DNA of 64,000 nt from Dastarcus helophoroides (GCA_028583605.1 CM053330.1:33671619-33735618), one strand, 5' to 3'; numbered from the stretch's first letter, positions 37,001 through 52,000 are shown. The notes: generated by a model not told the origin, from the letters alone. Made by a program: numbers and translations.

Positions 37001-40000
37001 TTCCAATAAAAATCAAAATACATACAAAAAAGCTAGAATTTTAAAGAAGTTGTAATTTTCAAAATCACAATTTTTAAAAAGAGTCGAAATTTTCAAAATT
37101 AAATCAAAATTTAGAAAAAAAGTTGAAATTTTGGGAATTGAACGAAAAAAGGTCAACATTTCCAAGAAAGTAGATATTTTAAAATGCCGAAATTTTCAGA
37201 AATGAGCAATGAAAATTGAATTCTTCAAAAAGTCAGAAGGAAACCCAACTGAAGGATCCTTTCTATTTTTTTTAACTCACCTTCTAGAGCTTCTTTTAGT
37301 GGCCCAAACACATTGTTACGGGCTTTATCGGTTCGAATTGATACACGTGATAGATTATACCCACTTTATTACTGAACTCAACTTGGATCACCACCTCACT
37401 TATTATTGACTTCTACTAACTCACTAATTACACTGACTCTAACTGGCTGACTCGAGGGAAAGTTGATCGCCTTTTATAGTTTTGGCCCCCGGCTTCTAGA
37501 ACTTTTCGGCAGATAAGGTTTATCGTTCCCGAAATTTCTGGAACGGTTATCTGCTACTTGTTTCGTTATCGCGGCCGCTTTTCCCTTATCAGATCCGTCT
37601 AGAAACTTTTTTTATTTACTTAATTCCACAATTCTATTATAAGTCCTATTTCATCTATTTATATTGCGTTACAATATTATAATCGCATGGTGATAAGTCG
37701 GGACTATAAGGAAGGTATTTTAATGTTGCCCAATGCATTTCCTCCAATTTTTGATGTGTCAGATTGGCTAAGTGGGTGGGGGCATTATCGTGAAGCAAAA
37801 TCACGTTTCTGACTGAAAATTCGCACCTCTTCCGCCGATATGCACGTTTTGCTTCATCCAATAGCTGGCAGTAACAGGCAGCATTAACCATACGACCTGT
37901 GATCACCTTCCAAAAGGCGTTGAACAGTGTTAATCCTGTCCGCAGTCAGAGTGGTCCGAGGACGAGGGGCATGGGGTTCATGTTCAACTTGAGTTCGTCC
38001 TTCCAAAAATTTTTCTGTGCCATTTATACACTTAAGTTTTCTTCAAACAAGTATTCCCAAAGTGTGCTTCTGGTCTAGGAAGAATTTCGGCTGGCTTTAC
38101 ACCATCAACAGGAAGGAATTTAATAATAATACGCTGCGCAACATTCGGATGAAGCTCTTGCTCACACATTGTATTTACTACTGACGAATGGCGAGAAAGC
38201 AATTGGTTTGAGCGCAGAAAGTCAGGTCATATCCCCATCTAACGTGTCTAAGAGTATGCGCATACTCCCTACATCCTCATGGCGACATGATGGAAATTCC
38301 GGTTTATATTTGATTTACCCTTGTATTACAAGAATAGTTGACAAGTTTTATTTTTGTTGGTCGAATTAAGTTTAAATTACACATTATTAATTGTAAAAAT
38401 GACCCTTGTTACTGAAAAAAAAAAAAGAAAATTGTTCCCAAGACACTCTAGAAGCGTGTTCATGCTTATTTTATGTCCAATAGTGTTTAGTTGACAATAA
38501 CGATTGCTATGCAGTAAAGTAACCTATATATGCGCTAAAGTGCCATTTTACCCAACGATTTTGAGTTTAGTAAAATAGCACATTATCTGCCAAAATGCAA
38601 AAAACCTTATTTAGAGTACTGACTTTGTTTCAGCAGCTGGTGTCAAGCAATGCTACTCAACGAAACTGGCGGGGAATTTTCATAGCCTTACTGGTAATCG
38701 TCGTGGTTTTGGCCCTCATCGTCACCTCAGTTGTATTGTTAACACCACCAGACGATGGTCCTCGAATTAGAGGTGAACGATTTAAATTACAGGACATCCT
38801 TGGCCACGATTTTCAACCGTTGCGATTTAATGGTACATGGATATCAGGTAAAATACTGAATTCTGTTAAGCTTGAATTATTCCCAAAAACATGGTCTTTT
38901 CCAGATGAAGAATTTGTTTTTCGCGACGAATGGGGAGGTATCAGCATTTTTTATGCCAGTAATTTGACCACACGAAGCATCATGTCTAATCACACTTATG
39001 TGAGTAAATTTTGTATTTTTCTGCATCTATCATTTTTCAGTAGAAACAGACGATACAGTCAAATTGAGGATCCTTAAGTACAGCTCTTTATAGCTTTCAA
39101 ACGGACAAGAAATCAGTGGCGGGTCGTAGCCAAAACAAATGGGGGTGCTGCGACAATGTTTAGCTTTTTATGTTTGATCCAAAACGTCGATTTCGTCAAA
39201 ATTTTAACTTTTTAAAATTTCGACATTTTCAAAATGTAACTTTTCGAAAATTTTAGATTTCTTAGAAAACTTGACAATGAAAATTTTTGAATAATGTCGG
39301 GTTTTTGAAAGACTGGATTTTTTCCAAATTTCGATTGTATTCCACAATTTAGACTTTCTTCTTGTAATTTCAACTTTATTTTATTTTTAAGATTTGACTT
39401 GTCCGAAAATCTGTGTATACTATTTACGGTGTTTTGTTTTTTTGTATTTTTTTTTGAAAATTAAGTACCTTTTTTCAAAATTTTTACCCTTTGAAAATTT
39501 TTAATTTTTCTGAAAATGTAAAACTTTTTAAAACTGGATATTTGACTTTTTAAATTTTCGATCTTTTCCCTAATTACATTATTTTTTTTTTTGAAAAATT
39601 ATATTTATATTAAAAATTTCGATTTTTAATAATGTTGACTGTTTTTTTAATGTCAGACATTTTTTAAAATTTCGACTATTTTTGCAGTTTCGATTTTTTG
39701 AAATGGAGACATTTTATAAAATGTTGACTTTTTTCACATTTTCAACTATTTTTGTTTTTTCTTAATTTGGCTACTTTTTAATCTTAGATATTTTTTCAAA
39801 ATTTCGTTTTGTTTTTAAATCTTGACGTTTTATGAAAAGTTTAACATTTTTTTAAAATTTTAATTTGGTTGACCTAAAATTCAATCTTTTTTGAAAAATC
39901 TTCAACTTGGTTCAAAATTTTAACTACCAAAAATTTAAACTTTTTTCAAACTTTTAAGTTCTCAGTATTTCGACTTTTGAAAAGCTCAACCTACCTGATA

Positions 40001-43000
40001 ATTTTTGAGTTGTTTTCAATATTCCGGCTTCGAAAAATTTGGTTTTTATTGATAATTTGAATACACACATTTTTTAATTATTTAAAACTTTAAAAACTTG
40101 ATAATTCCCAGATCTTTTGAATGTGTCTACTTTTTTAAAGGTTTGATTTTTTTTTAATTTGAACCATAAAATTTCGACCTGTTTGTTGAAAATCTTCATT
40201 TTCGAAATTTAGACTCCTTTTGGAAATTTGAAAGCTTTTGAAAATGTTTGCTTTATCCTTAAATTTTTTATATATTTCGTATATTTTTCAAAATTTATAA
40301 AGATCAAAGTGTCAAAAAATTTTGACTCCTTTTTGAAAATTTTAACCTTTTCTTAAATCTGCACTTTGCTAAAATTTTCGACTTTTTTTTAATTCCCACT
40401 TTGTTGAAAATTTCGTTTTTTTTTCCAATTGTTCGTATTTTTCAAAATTTTAGCCATTGTTCAAAATTAGAAATTTTTGGAACATTTAAAAATTGCGATT
40501 ATTTTTTTAATTTCAACTATTTTCAAAATTTCGACTTTCTTTGCAAACTGTTGATCCTTTATTTAAAAATTTTGATTTTTCTTTTAAGTGAGATATTTCT
40601 TAAAAAAAATTTCAAACAATTCGTAAAATTTCGAATTTTTCTAAAGATTTCGCCTCTATTTGAAAACTTGACCTTTTTTTTAAAGGTTCGAACCGTTTTC
40701 AAAATATTATTTATAATTTTTTTGAATATTTCCAATTAAATCTTTAACTTTAAAAAAAGAGTTTTTATTTTAAATTTGAACTACTCAAAATTTCGACTTT
40801 TTCCAAAATTTTACCTTTGCAAAATTTCAACTTTCTTTGCAAACTGTTGATCCTTTATTTAAAAATTTTGATTTTTCTTTTAAGTGAGATATTTCTTTAA
40901 AAAAATTTCAAACAATTCGTAAAATTTCGAATTTTTCTAAAGATTTCGCCTTTATTTGAAAACTTGACCTTTTTTTTAAAAGTTCGAACCGTTTTCATAA
41001 TATTATTTATAATTTTTTTGAACATTTCCAATTAAATCTTTAACTTTAAAAAAAGAGTTTTTATTTTAAATTTGAACTACTCAAAATTTCGACTTTTTCC
41101 AAAATTTTACCTTTGCAAAATTTCAACCTTTTTGATAATTACGAATTTTTTAATTATTTTAAGTTTTCTCCAATATTCAAAAATTCAGCTTATTTAAAAA
41201 CTTAATTAAAAATTCTGCAATTTATTTTAAATATTGATATTTTTTCAGAATTTTGCCTTTTTTCATTCGTAAAATTACAGAAAATGTAGACTATTTTAAA
41301 AATTTAATCTTTTTTCTAAAATATTAATTTTTTTTAAATCATTATTTTCTTTTGGAAATTTGATCGTCTTTGAAAATTTTGAAATTTTAAAAAATTCCAC
41401 TTTTTTCCAAATTTTGGCTTTTTTGATAACTTTGCCTTTATTTTTTATAATTGGTGATTTTTTTCCTTTTAAATTTAATTTTTTTTGTAATATTATTATT
41501 ATATTTATTATTTATTGATTATTATATAAAAATAAATATTACTCCTAGTAACAAAAATTTCGATTTTTAAAACTGTGGGAAGCTTAAAAACAATTTTCAA
41601 AAAAAACTTACTGTTTATGTACAAATTAATTATCAAAATTTAAATTTTAATCTTGAAATATTTACTTCAAGCCTTAAATTGTTGATTAATTTTTTTGCAA
41701 CATTTTGATTGTTTTTATTTTTTAAATTTTGAGACTTTTCTTGAAATGTTGAGTCTTTTTCTCGAAAATTTCCGTAATTCCCACTTTAAAAGTCGAAATT
41801 TTAAAAATATTTTTACAATTAATTTATTTTTTAAAATTTTTCTATTTTCTTTGATTTCTAAATTGTTCTTTTATTTAAAAATTTTGTATACAAATAAGAA
41901 ATTTCAATTTTTTCCAGAAATATTGTCTGCTTTTTATTCAAAATTTAACATTTTTAGAAAAATTGAAAATTTTGATTTAGACTTTTCTTTGGTCCTGTAA
42001 AAGTAGTAATTTTTTAGAGAAAATTAAACTGCAAAAAATTTACAAGGTTCATTTTTTCTTGAAGTTTCAATATTTTTCTCATATTTTCTTATTTTTATGC
42101 AAATTTGGATTCTATTTTCTGTAAATTTATCTATATAAATAAAACAAAGTCGTATTGGTTACACTATTTATAACTCAAGAACGGCTGAACGGATTTTTAT
42201 GTTCTTTGCTTTGTCGAATTTGCCTCGGCTTCGAATAGCAAAATAAAGACTAAAATATTGAAAAAATTCACATGTTTTATAAGGAAACTGTGTACAGAGC
42301 CATCTCTAATTCATAACAGCAACATGACAGAAATGTATCGCAACCTACACTAACCGTAAATGTGTTGTAATCAGTTTCCAGTGGATGACACTGTATCTGT
42401 TTTGATTATGGACCGTTTTTAACAGTTTTCGCGTAGAATTCACCTGGAAACGGGCGACCGTATTAAATATTTTAATGTAAAATTTCATTGAGCTAATGGG
42501 TTAATACAATATTTATTAATTCTGAGGTGGTATGAAGTTCGCCAGGGCCAGCTAGTACTTAATAATTTTCAGTTTCTTATCAAAATTACAAAATAAAAGG
42601 GGCTTTAAAATATTAATACATTTCGTGGAAAACTTTAACATTTCTAAAACAAATTAGAGAAACCAACATTTTTACAAGAAAAAATATTTTAAAGACAAAA
42701 TTTCTAGCAAAAGTCGGAATTTAAAAAAAATTCCTTTGTATAAAATATTTAGAGAAAAACACAAATTTCATGGGAAAAAAATCAAAATTTCTTAGAGAAA
42801 ATTAAAATTTCAGAAAGAATTTGAAATATCTTTATAAAAAGATTGAAATTGAGATTTTACGAAAATAATCCAAGAGTCGGATTGTTATTTCATTTTAGAA
42901 AAATATCGAATTGCGAAAGGAGATTTTTTCTTAAAATTTCTTGTTTTTTCCAAAATGTTGTCATTTTTATAAAAATTTCAGGGTTTTTTGCTAAACATTT

Positions 43001-46000
43001 TTATCAAAATTAGAAAATAAAATGGACCATAAAATACCAAATTCTGGCGAAAAAACCTAAGAGTTTTAAATCTACAGGAACATAAAAAAATCTGGGAAGG
43101 TTGAAATTTCCAGAAGAAATTTTAAGGACAAAATTTTTAGAAAAAATAGGAATTTATAACAAATTTCTTTTTATAAAATATCTAGGAAAAATGGAAACTT
43201 CATAGCAAAAAAAATTAAAATTTTCTTAAATAAATCGAAATATCTAGAAGCAACTCAAAATTTTTATACAAAAAAGTTGACATTGAGATTTCAGGTGAAA
43301 ACTCGAGTATTCGCTATTAATATTTTTAGAGAAATATTAAAATGCAAGAAGAGTTTGATTTAGATGTTATTTTGAAATTTTAATTATTTTCTCTAAATTT
43401 TTACAAAAATTAGAAAAAAATATTAAAATAGATTTTAAAATCCCGTAACTTCGTAAGAGAAACTTGACATTTCTATAAAAAAGACCAGAGAAAATTTAAA
43501 ATCTCTACAAAAAATGGTTTAAGGAAAAGTCTTCGGAAAATTTTGAGAAAAAACTCGTAAGCAAAATTGGGGGTGCTGCAGTTCCACAGTGCCTATACGC
43601 GAGCCGCCACTGCAAGAAATACATATTTCTTATAGAGCTTTGGACCATAATGTTGTTCGTTATAAGCGGTCGTTCATTATATGCGGAGTTCGTTATATCC
43701 GAGGTGGATTGTATATCGTAAGCTATTTAATCGTACATTTATGACTTGTCCGGAAATTAACACAAAACATATTCTCTTTAGTGACGGTCACTGTTCAAAA
43801 TCCTGCAGCTATTTGTTATATCGACGTTCCGGTGCATCCATTAATATATTGAGTAGCTTTTCAGAAAATCTCCTGACAGCGATGTCATATTCATATTCCG
43901 ACAAAACACATGATTAATTAGCTAATTCAAATCCCTTTAAACTATCGCAAATAAATACCATAATACAACAAGAATGCGTTAAACCATCAAATTTTCGACA
44001 AATATGAATATGTAAGCTAAAGCAAACCATTAAGTTGATAGCAAATAATGTTGCATTCTACGATAACTAAAATGCAAATTCAAGAAAATACGATTTTCGA
44101 AACGTCATGGTTATCAAAATTATTAAAATTTTACGTTATTTTTATAGGAAAAATCTACTCTTGCTTTATGTACCATTACTTATGGTCCATCCTGTATATT
44201 GTCTTCTGGGGACTTTCCTAGAGAGCAATCGCTTCGCTAAGTGGCAGTGTTTCCACTGTTGGTAGTTAAGCTACCTATGATTCACTATATACGCCTAGAG
44301 AGCTGCATGAATTTGTAGTCTAGGTTGTATTCTACTTGCATACGACATTTTGGCGATGGCCATAGTTTTCCCTATGGACTTATGGACCAATAGGTGGCGG
44401 TAGTCTGAGAGTCACACGCTTGACATTCGTCGATTCTTTAGTGCTTACTTGTCGGAACATTTGTTAGCATTCGAGTTGGGTATACCAAACTGACAAGATC
44501 GAAACCGATCTTTGGTTCGAATCTTATAAATGTTCAAACCTATTTACTATGTGCATTAGAATCCTTGTCTTCTGGGAACTTTCATAGAGAGCAACCGCTT
44601 CGCTAGGTGGCAGTGTTTCAACTGTTTTGGTGGTAGGGGTCGTTCAGCTACCTATGATTCACTATACACGCCTGGACGGCTGGCTGCATGAATTTGCACT
44701 CTAGGTTTTGTATTCTACTTGCATTGACTTTCCAATTAAAGTAGAACTTATGTGTCCTGAATTTATGTTTTTGTTACAGTTGCGATTAAATCCTGCAAGA
44801 TACCAGCTGTCATCGGATCAAAGATACTTTTTATTGGCACAAAATGTACAAAAACTTTATAGGTATTCGTTCCTTGCTCAGTATATCATATACGACACAA
44901 AAACTGGGTAAGTGCGTTTTACTATTCTAATCTATCGTACATTCTGGAGCATCGTGGAATCACTGAATAGTTCCCATAACAACGAAACGTCGATATATTA
45001 TAATTTTATAATTGCTATAATCTGCGTTAATTTGAAGTGATTTATTCTTGACTAGCTGACTCCCACGACTTTGTTTGTGCAACGCCCAATAACATCATGT
45101 TTCGAAATAAATGTCTGATTTGATTTTCGTATAAACGTTCGCGCTACTTACGCTAGTACCCACTAGAATTATAGGTCAGGGGTTGGCAAACTGCGGCTCG
45201 CGAACCTCATGCGGCTCTTTTGAAAGACAATTGCGGCTCTTTAAATTCCCCTAAAAAAAATAAATAAAAGCTAGAGTCGACACACACGCAAAAAATAAGT
45301 ACTCATTAAACAAGTGACCTACACAAGTCGACATTTCCAAAAATACTTCTCTAGAAATATTTACGTTTTGCTTAACTTTTGACCGAAAAGTTATGATTTC
45401 AAGAACTATTTTTCCAAAATTTTTGACTGATTTGTATTAATATTTTGAAAAAACACACGAAATTTGAAAAAGAACAATGTGGGGAGTCGAAATGTCTAAA
45501 AAATATTTTTTTTCTGAATTTTCCTTTTTTATTTGTAAATTTTCTGCAACCTTGAAATTTCGTGAAAAAAAGTTGAATTACTTTTGTGAGAAAAAATCTA
45601 AATTTACAGAAACACCAAATATCAAAGTTCGAAAGAAAAGCTGAAATTTCCAGAAAAAGCCGAATTTTGAGAAAAGGGAAGAGATTTCGAAAAAATTGAG
45701 AAAAAGGAAGAGATTTCGAAATAATTGCGAAAAAGGAAGAGATTTCGAAAAAAAAAGAATTTAACAAAAATAAAATTTTACAAAAAAAAAACCGTCGAAT
45801 TTGGACAATAGTTTGAAACTCAAAGCAAATTAAAAACCTGACAAAAAATTTAAATAAAACATTTTTTCGAAAAATTGTAAAATATCAAAAAGAGAAACTG
45901 TAAAAATAAACTGAAAACTTAATAAAAATGGTCGAACTTTAAAAAAGTCAAAATTTTTCAGAGAAGAAGAAAAAAGTGATTTTAGGAAAAATTTCAAGAA

Positions 46001-49000
46001 AAAAGTCAGGGAAAAGCTCAAAATTTCGACAGAAAATTTGCAATTGTCCAGAGAAATTTAAATTTTGAGAAGAAATTTGAAATTTCGAGAACAAGACGAT
46101 TTAAAAAAAATCCAAATTTTCTAATAAATTCGAATTTTGAGTTTATTAAAATAATTTCGAAAGAAAGGATAATGTTGATAAAACTTCCAGTTTCGATAAA
46201 AGTATTTAATTTCAAAAAAAAACGGTCAAAATTTCCAAGAGACAATCAAATCTTAAGAAAAACATCAAAAGTTAAGATTTGATAGTAGATTACTTTCGTT
46301 GGAAATTTCCAGAAAAAGCTTGCTTTTGAAAAAAAGAGATTTCGAAAAAAATGAATTAATCAAAAGTTCTCAAAAAAGGATAATTTTAGAAAATGACCTC
46401 GAATTTTGAGAATAGATTGAAATTCTTAGAAAAATTTAAAAACCTGAAATGTTTAGACAAAAAATTTTGTGAAAAATTTTAAAATTTCTAAAACAAAAAT
46501 TATAACAATTTAAAAGCTTAAAAACAATTGTGGAACTTTTTCAGAAGTCGAAGGTTAAATTTTGAGAATAAATTTAAATTTCGAGAACAAGACGAATTAA
46601 AAAAATCCAAATTTTCTAATAAATTCGAATTTTGAGTTTATTAAAATAATTATGAAAGGAAGGACAATGTCGATAAAACTTCCAGTTTCGATAAGAGTAT
46701 TAAATTAAAAAAAAACGATCAAAATTTCCAAGAGACAATCAAATCTTAGGAAAAACATCAAAAGTTAAGATTTGATAGTAGATGACTTTCGTTGGAAATT
46801 TCCAGAAAAAAGCTTGCTTTTGAAAAAAAGGGATTTAGAAAAAAATGAATTAATCAAAAGTTCTCAAAAAAGGAAAATTTTAGAAAATGACTTCGAATTT
46901 TGAGAATAGATTGAAATTCGCAGAAAAATTTAAAAACCTGAAATGTTTAGACAAAAAATTTTGTGAAAAATTTTAAAATTTCTAAAACAAAAATTGAAAC
47001 AATTTTAAAGCTTAAAAACAATTGTCGAACTTTTTCAGAAGTCGAAGGTTAAATTTTGAGAATAAATTTAAAATTCGAGAACAAGACGAATTAAAAAAAA
47101 TCCAAATTTTCAGATGGTAAATCGAATTTTGAGAAAATTGCTAAAACAATTTCGAAAGAAAAGAAAATGTCGATAAAACTTGCAGTTTCGAGAAAAGTTT
47201 TAAATTTTGAAAGAAAGTCAAATTTTAAGAAAAAAAATCAAATTTTGAGATTTGTAAATAGATGAATTTAGTTCGAAATAAAAGTTAAAATTTCCAGAAA
47301 AATCGAATTTTGGAAAAAAGAGATTTCGAAAAAAATGAATTTGTCAGAAGTTCTCATAAAAGATAAAATTTAAAAAAGCGTCGATTTTCGCAATAGATTG
47401 AAACCCAGAACAAATTTAATCCTCAAACTTTTAAACAAATTTAAATTTGGTGAAAAATTGTAAAATTTCAAAAAGAGAAATTGTAAAAAATTGGAAGCTT
47501 AGAAAAAATCGTAGAACCTTTAAAAAGCCGAAGTTTTTCAGAGAAGAAGAAAATAAAAAATTTGCATTTTTCCAGAGAAGGTTAAATTTTGAGAATAAAT
47601 TTAAAATTTCGAGAACAATATGAATCAAAAAAAAACTCCAAATGTTCAGATAAATTCGAATTTTGATAGAATTGGTAAAATAGTTTCGAAAAAAAGGACA
47701 ATGTTGATACAACTTCCAGATTGGAGAAAAATGTTGAACTTCAAGGGAAAGTCAAATTTAAAAAAAAATCAAATTTTAAGACTAGTCAAACATTTTGAAA
47801 ATTGTCGTCCAAAAACTCGCAGCTTTCAGAAACAATAAAATTTAGAATTTTAAAAGTCGACGTTTCCACAAAAGAACCGAATTTTGCGAAACAAGTCGAT
47901 TTGTAGAAAATAAATACAAATTTAAATGTTTAGTAAAAGTCAATATTTGGTCAAAATGGCTAAATTTGGAAAAATGACGAAGTTTAAAAAGAATATAGAA
48001 AGTTCGAGAAAATTGTTGAAGTGTTGAAGGTCAAAGTTATATAGAAAACGTCAAATTTGGAGGTTAAATCAAACATTTTGAAAATATGTAGATAAATTTC
48101 ATCAAAAAAATCGCAATTTTCAGAAACAAGAAAATGTTGAATTTTAAAAGTCAAAATTTTGAAAAGGAAACGAATTTTGCGAAACAAGTCCAAATTTGAA
48201 GAAAATAAATAAAAGTTTAAACGTTTAGTAAAAGACAATATCGAGGTTGAATTGTCATTGTTTGTAAACTTATAACTATCAGAACAATTTTGTTTTCAAT
48301 TTTTTTACCGAAATGTTTACTCTTTCTCGCAATCTAAACATTAAAACTACCTTTTCTTTTCTAAAATTTTGGTTCTACATAAAAGTCTATAATAGACTAT
48401 GTTTTAACTAACAAAAACATCCAATTTTCCAAAGTACTGGACGTAAGGGCATTGAGCTTGCGAACACTGGAATCAATCACAATCCAGTATTATCAAAAAT
48501 CAGATACAATGCCGACGACCAAGACCAAAATTTATTGAAAAATTAAACCTAGAATCCTTTGAGAATGACGCAACCATAAATCTATATCAGCAAAGGCTAA
48601 AGCAAAAAGTTGACAATAACGCGATCTTGGAAACGGGCAGCGTCGAAGCATCGTGGAAAAAGATCCAAAGAAACATTAAGACAGCTGCTAAAGGGGCCAA
48701 CGAAGAAGAGAAAAGTAGAGTGTGATGGGAAACAAAAAAAACCTTGGTTCCGGGAGGAAGTTAAGAACCTAGCAAAAACAAAAAGACAATCCTATCTCCA
48801 GTATAGAAGCAACGACGAATACAAACTGGTCAGAAACAAGGTAAACAATGCAATACAAAACATAAAACGTGAACACTGGGTAAAATTATCAACTGACATG
48901 GAGCACGACACAAAAACGACTTTGGAATATGCTGAGGAGGCGAAAAAGACCAATTAACGAATATATACAAATCGACCAAAATGAAACCGGGAGAATTGGA

Positions 49001-52000
49001 AACACGTTTTGAAAACCTATACGATAGCACAAACACAGAAAACAAGAAAGAACAAAGCGAAGATTTAGAGAATGAAATAAAAGAACAGGACCAGGACAAG
49101 ACACAAAGCTTTATAATTACTATAGAAACAGTCCAACAAATGGCAGGCAAACTAAAAAATAGAAAATCACCAGACCCAGACAGAATAGCAAACGAATTAA
49201 TCAAATATGGGGGAGATCGACTCAGGAACGAATTAAGAGCCGTTTTCATCAAAATAATGTACACTAAAAAGGCACCCACAATCTGGAAAGAAAGCGTGAC
49301 AATACCAATTTTCAAAAAAGGAAAGAAATCCAACTACAGAAACTACCATGGCATTACTCTATTAGGCACCGTTTTAAAATTATTGACCAAAATCTTGGCA
49401 ACGGAAATAACAAAAACAGGAATTCGTGAAGAACAGCAAAGGTTCAGACTAATCTCAAGTTCAGACAAAATAAATCCACAATTGATGCAATCTTCATACT
49501 GCGTCAAATAGCCGAGAAAAGTATTGAAGACAACAAACTAGCTTGTATGTGCTTTGTGGATCTTACACCAGCGTTTGGCAGAGTAAAATTCACAGATTTC
49601 CTCGTGCTACTAAAAAAAAAGATAAATAGACAATAAAATAGTAGCTATTATCAAAGAGCTGAACACGAAGAATATAACGACAATAAAGGTAGGCAATGAA
49701 ATGACGCAGAAAATACCAGTCGTAGATGGAGTAAGACAGGGAGACAGCCTTAGCCCCATTCTTTTTAATTTAATTATAGACGAGATAATCAGAGGGATAC
49801 AAACAATTGGCAAAGGATACCGAATGGGTAAGGAAGCTATAAGGGTAGTTTGCTATGCCGACGACGTAGTCCTGATATCAGAGAAAGAAGATGACCTGAA
49901 AAGAATGCTACAGAAAATGGAACAAGTGGCAAAGAAATATAACAGGATCATATCCGTATAGAAGACCGAAGCCTTAACTATCTCTAAGGAACCTAGACGC
50001 TGCAAACTGACTATCTACAACCAAAGTGTAGAACAAGTAATGAAATTCAATTACTTCGGAGTAAACATTACAGAAATATAAAAGAGGAAGTGAAAAATCA
50101 AGTGACAAAAACAAACTTAATATCAGGATTCCTACAAGACATTATTTGGACGAACAAATACATCTTTATTAACGCTAAAATTAAAATTTAAAAAAGATGC
50201 TTAACACCAGTAATATATGCAGCCGAGATTAGAGCTGAATCGACCGCTACTAAACGCCGTCGAAGAATAGCCGAAATGAGAACTCTTCGAGCAATTAGGA
50301 GTCATACACTACAAGATACGAAACCTAACGACGAAATAAGACAGACATGACAAATACAGGATGTGGTGAGATGGGTACGAAAAAGAAGAGAGAGGAGGGA
50401 CCATGTCGATAGAATGACAAACGACAGATTACCTAAAATCGCTAAACTCCAAAAACCAAACACTTTCAGACCACCAGGAAGACCCCCAAAGCGATGGTAC
50501 GCATCACAGGAACAAGAATAACAGGCGGAATAACAGAAGCTACAAAAAGAACAGGACATACGTCCTAAGCTAAGAGGAAGAAGAAGAAGAAAATTAAATT
50601 AGCAAATTTTGAAATTTTCGATTTATAAAGTACGATTTTTGCGAATATTTCATGTATATTTTTTAAAAAATTTGGAATGTTTTTCACAAGTGCACCTTTT
50701 TTCTCAATATTGCAGGGTTTAATTACGACATTTTTAAATTCAAAATTCCGAGAGGGAAAAAACTGTGAAGCTGAACTCAAAATTTTGGCATTAGTTCCAA
50801 AATTTCAACTTATATCTTAAAAATATAGAAGATTTTCCAAATATTTTTACTTTTTTTTCTCAAAATTGCGAGCTTGGATTAAACTTTCCACCTTTATATG
50901 AAAATCTCATATTAAAACTAGATTTTTTTAAATAAATTCTTCCTGAATTCAAACCTTCAAATTCGAGATTTGTTTCTTTTTTTTTGATAAATTTCGAATT
51001 CTTTCTCCCTTTCAGCTTGAAACTTTTACCCTTTTTTTACCTTTTTTCAAAATGTTGATCTTTATATTAACCCTTTCAAGCCCACTGTACTCATTATTAT
51101 TATACTTGAATTATTGCCCTTTGGGGGTGTCTATGAGTTAAAAGTAAAAAAGTTAATGACATAATTTTAATCCCTATACTTCTGTTAATCTATACAATCA
51201 AATTTTCAAATTTTTTATTCTACGTTAAAGAAATAGCAGCACAAAATGTAACATGCAAGAGGTTTTTATAGGAAATAGATTTCACCTACCATACCATTAT
51301 TCCAAATAAAATTAGAAGGGCAAGGTGTAAGATCAAGATTAGATAACAAAAAATTGTATTATTCTTACTTTCAAAACAAGTAAAATTATTAGGGTTTTCG
51401 ATGATTTGTGTCCTTTGAATACACCAATTTTTTTCATGCTTAAGGAAGAAAAAAAGGATGTTAAATGCAAAAGGCTAAATAATATACCATAATTAAGTAA
51501 ATTAACTATGTTTGTCTTGTGTAGAAGTGATGGGCATTAATGGGTTAAAAATGTAGATTCTTTTGCACAGAATTTTGACTTTTTGCTCCTAAAATGTTGA
51601 CTCCAATCTCGAAATTTGGGTTTTGCTTGAAATTTTCAATTGAAATTAAAATTCCCACTTTTTTTAGATGACTAAAATAAAATAAGGGTAAACTGCGAGT
51701 GAATGCGGAAATAAGGATTTTATTGTATATCTTTGTATTTATAAATAAGGAATTTTTCCCAAAAGGACATTTTTTTTAACTTCCAAGTTTAAACTTGAGA
51801 TAGTTAAAGGAAATTTCGAAAAAATGTTGGTACAGATTTTGATTTTTAGTTCGAAATTTTGACTTTTTTTCTCAAATCGTTTAAACTTTAATTTTATATT
51901 TATCTTTTGGTTTTTTAAAATTTTGATGTCGGCAAAAAACTTCAGTAAAAATGTAGAGTTTAATAGAAATGTTGAATTTTTTAGAGCATTACAACTTAAA

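Larger units (their letters stand above)
39114..43612. mobile_element. hAT-like non-autonomous element (4.5 kb) with perfect target duplication
   Basis: Left terminus CAGTGGCGGGTCG and right terminus CGAGCCGCCACTG are inverted repeats (12 of 13 matching). Both sides carry the identical 8-bp duplication caagaaat (39106-39113 and 43613-43620), the size made by hAT transposases. A second internal inverted motif, GGGGGTGCTGC / GGGGGTGCTGC, lies near both ends. Interior: T-rich on the left (39180-41560), A-rich on the right (42580-43560), with a nested Helitron. No transposase frame is present. It sits in intron 2 of the DPP-like gene. Confidence 0.85.

Noticed and set aside
22132..37673. The two LTRs as ends of one 15.5-kb retrotransposon
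   Set aside because: Each has its own 4-bp target duplication, they differ noticeably, and no gag/pol lies between them.
38595..39077. A 160-codon single ORF starting at 38595
   Set aside because: It reads through two introns; the acceptor at 38633, a 57-base intron and a donor at 39000 define the real exons.
43681..43917. 78-codon ORF with less biased composition
   Set aside because: Overlaps TTCGTTATA repeat words, has no splice or domain support and no match I recognise.
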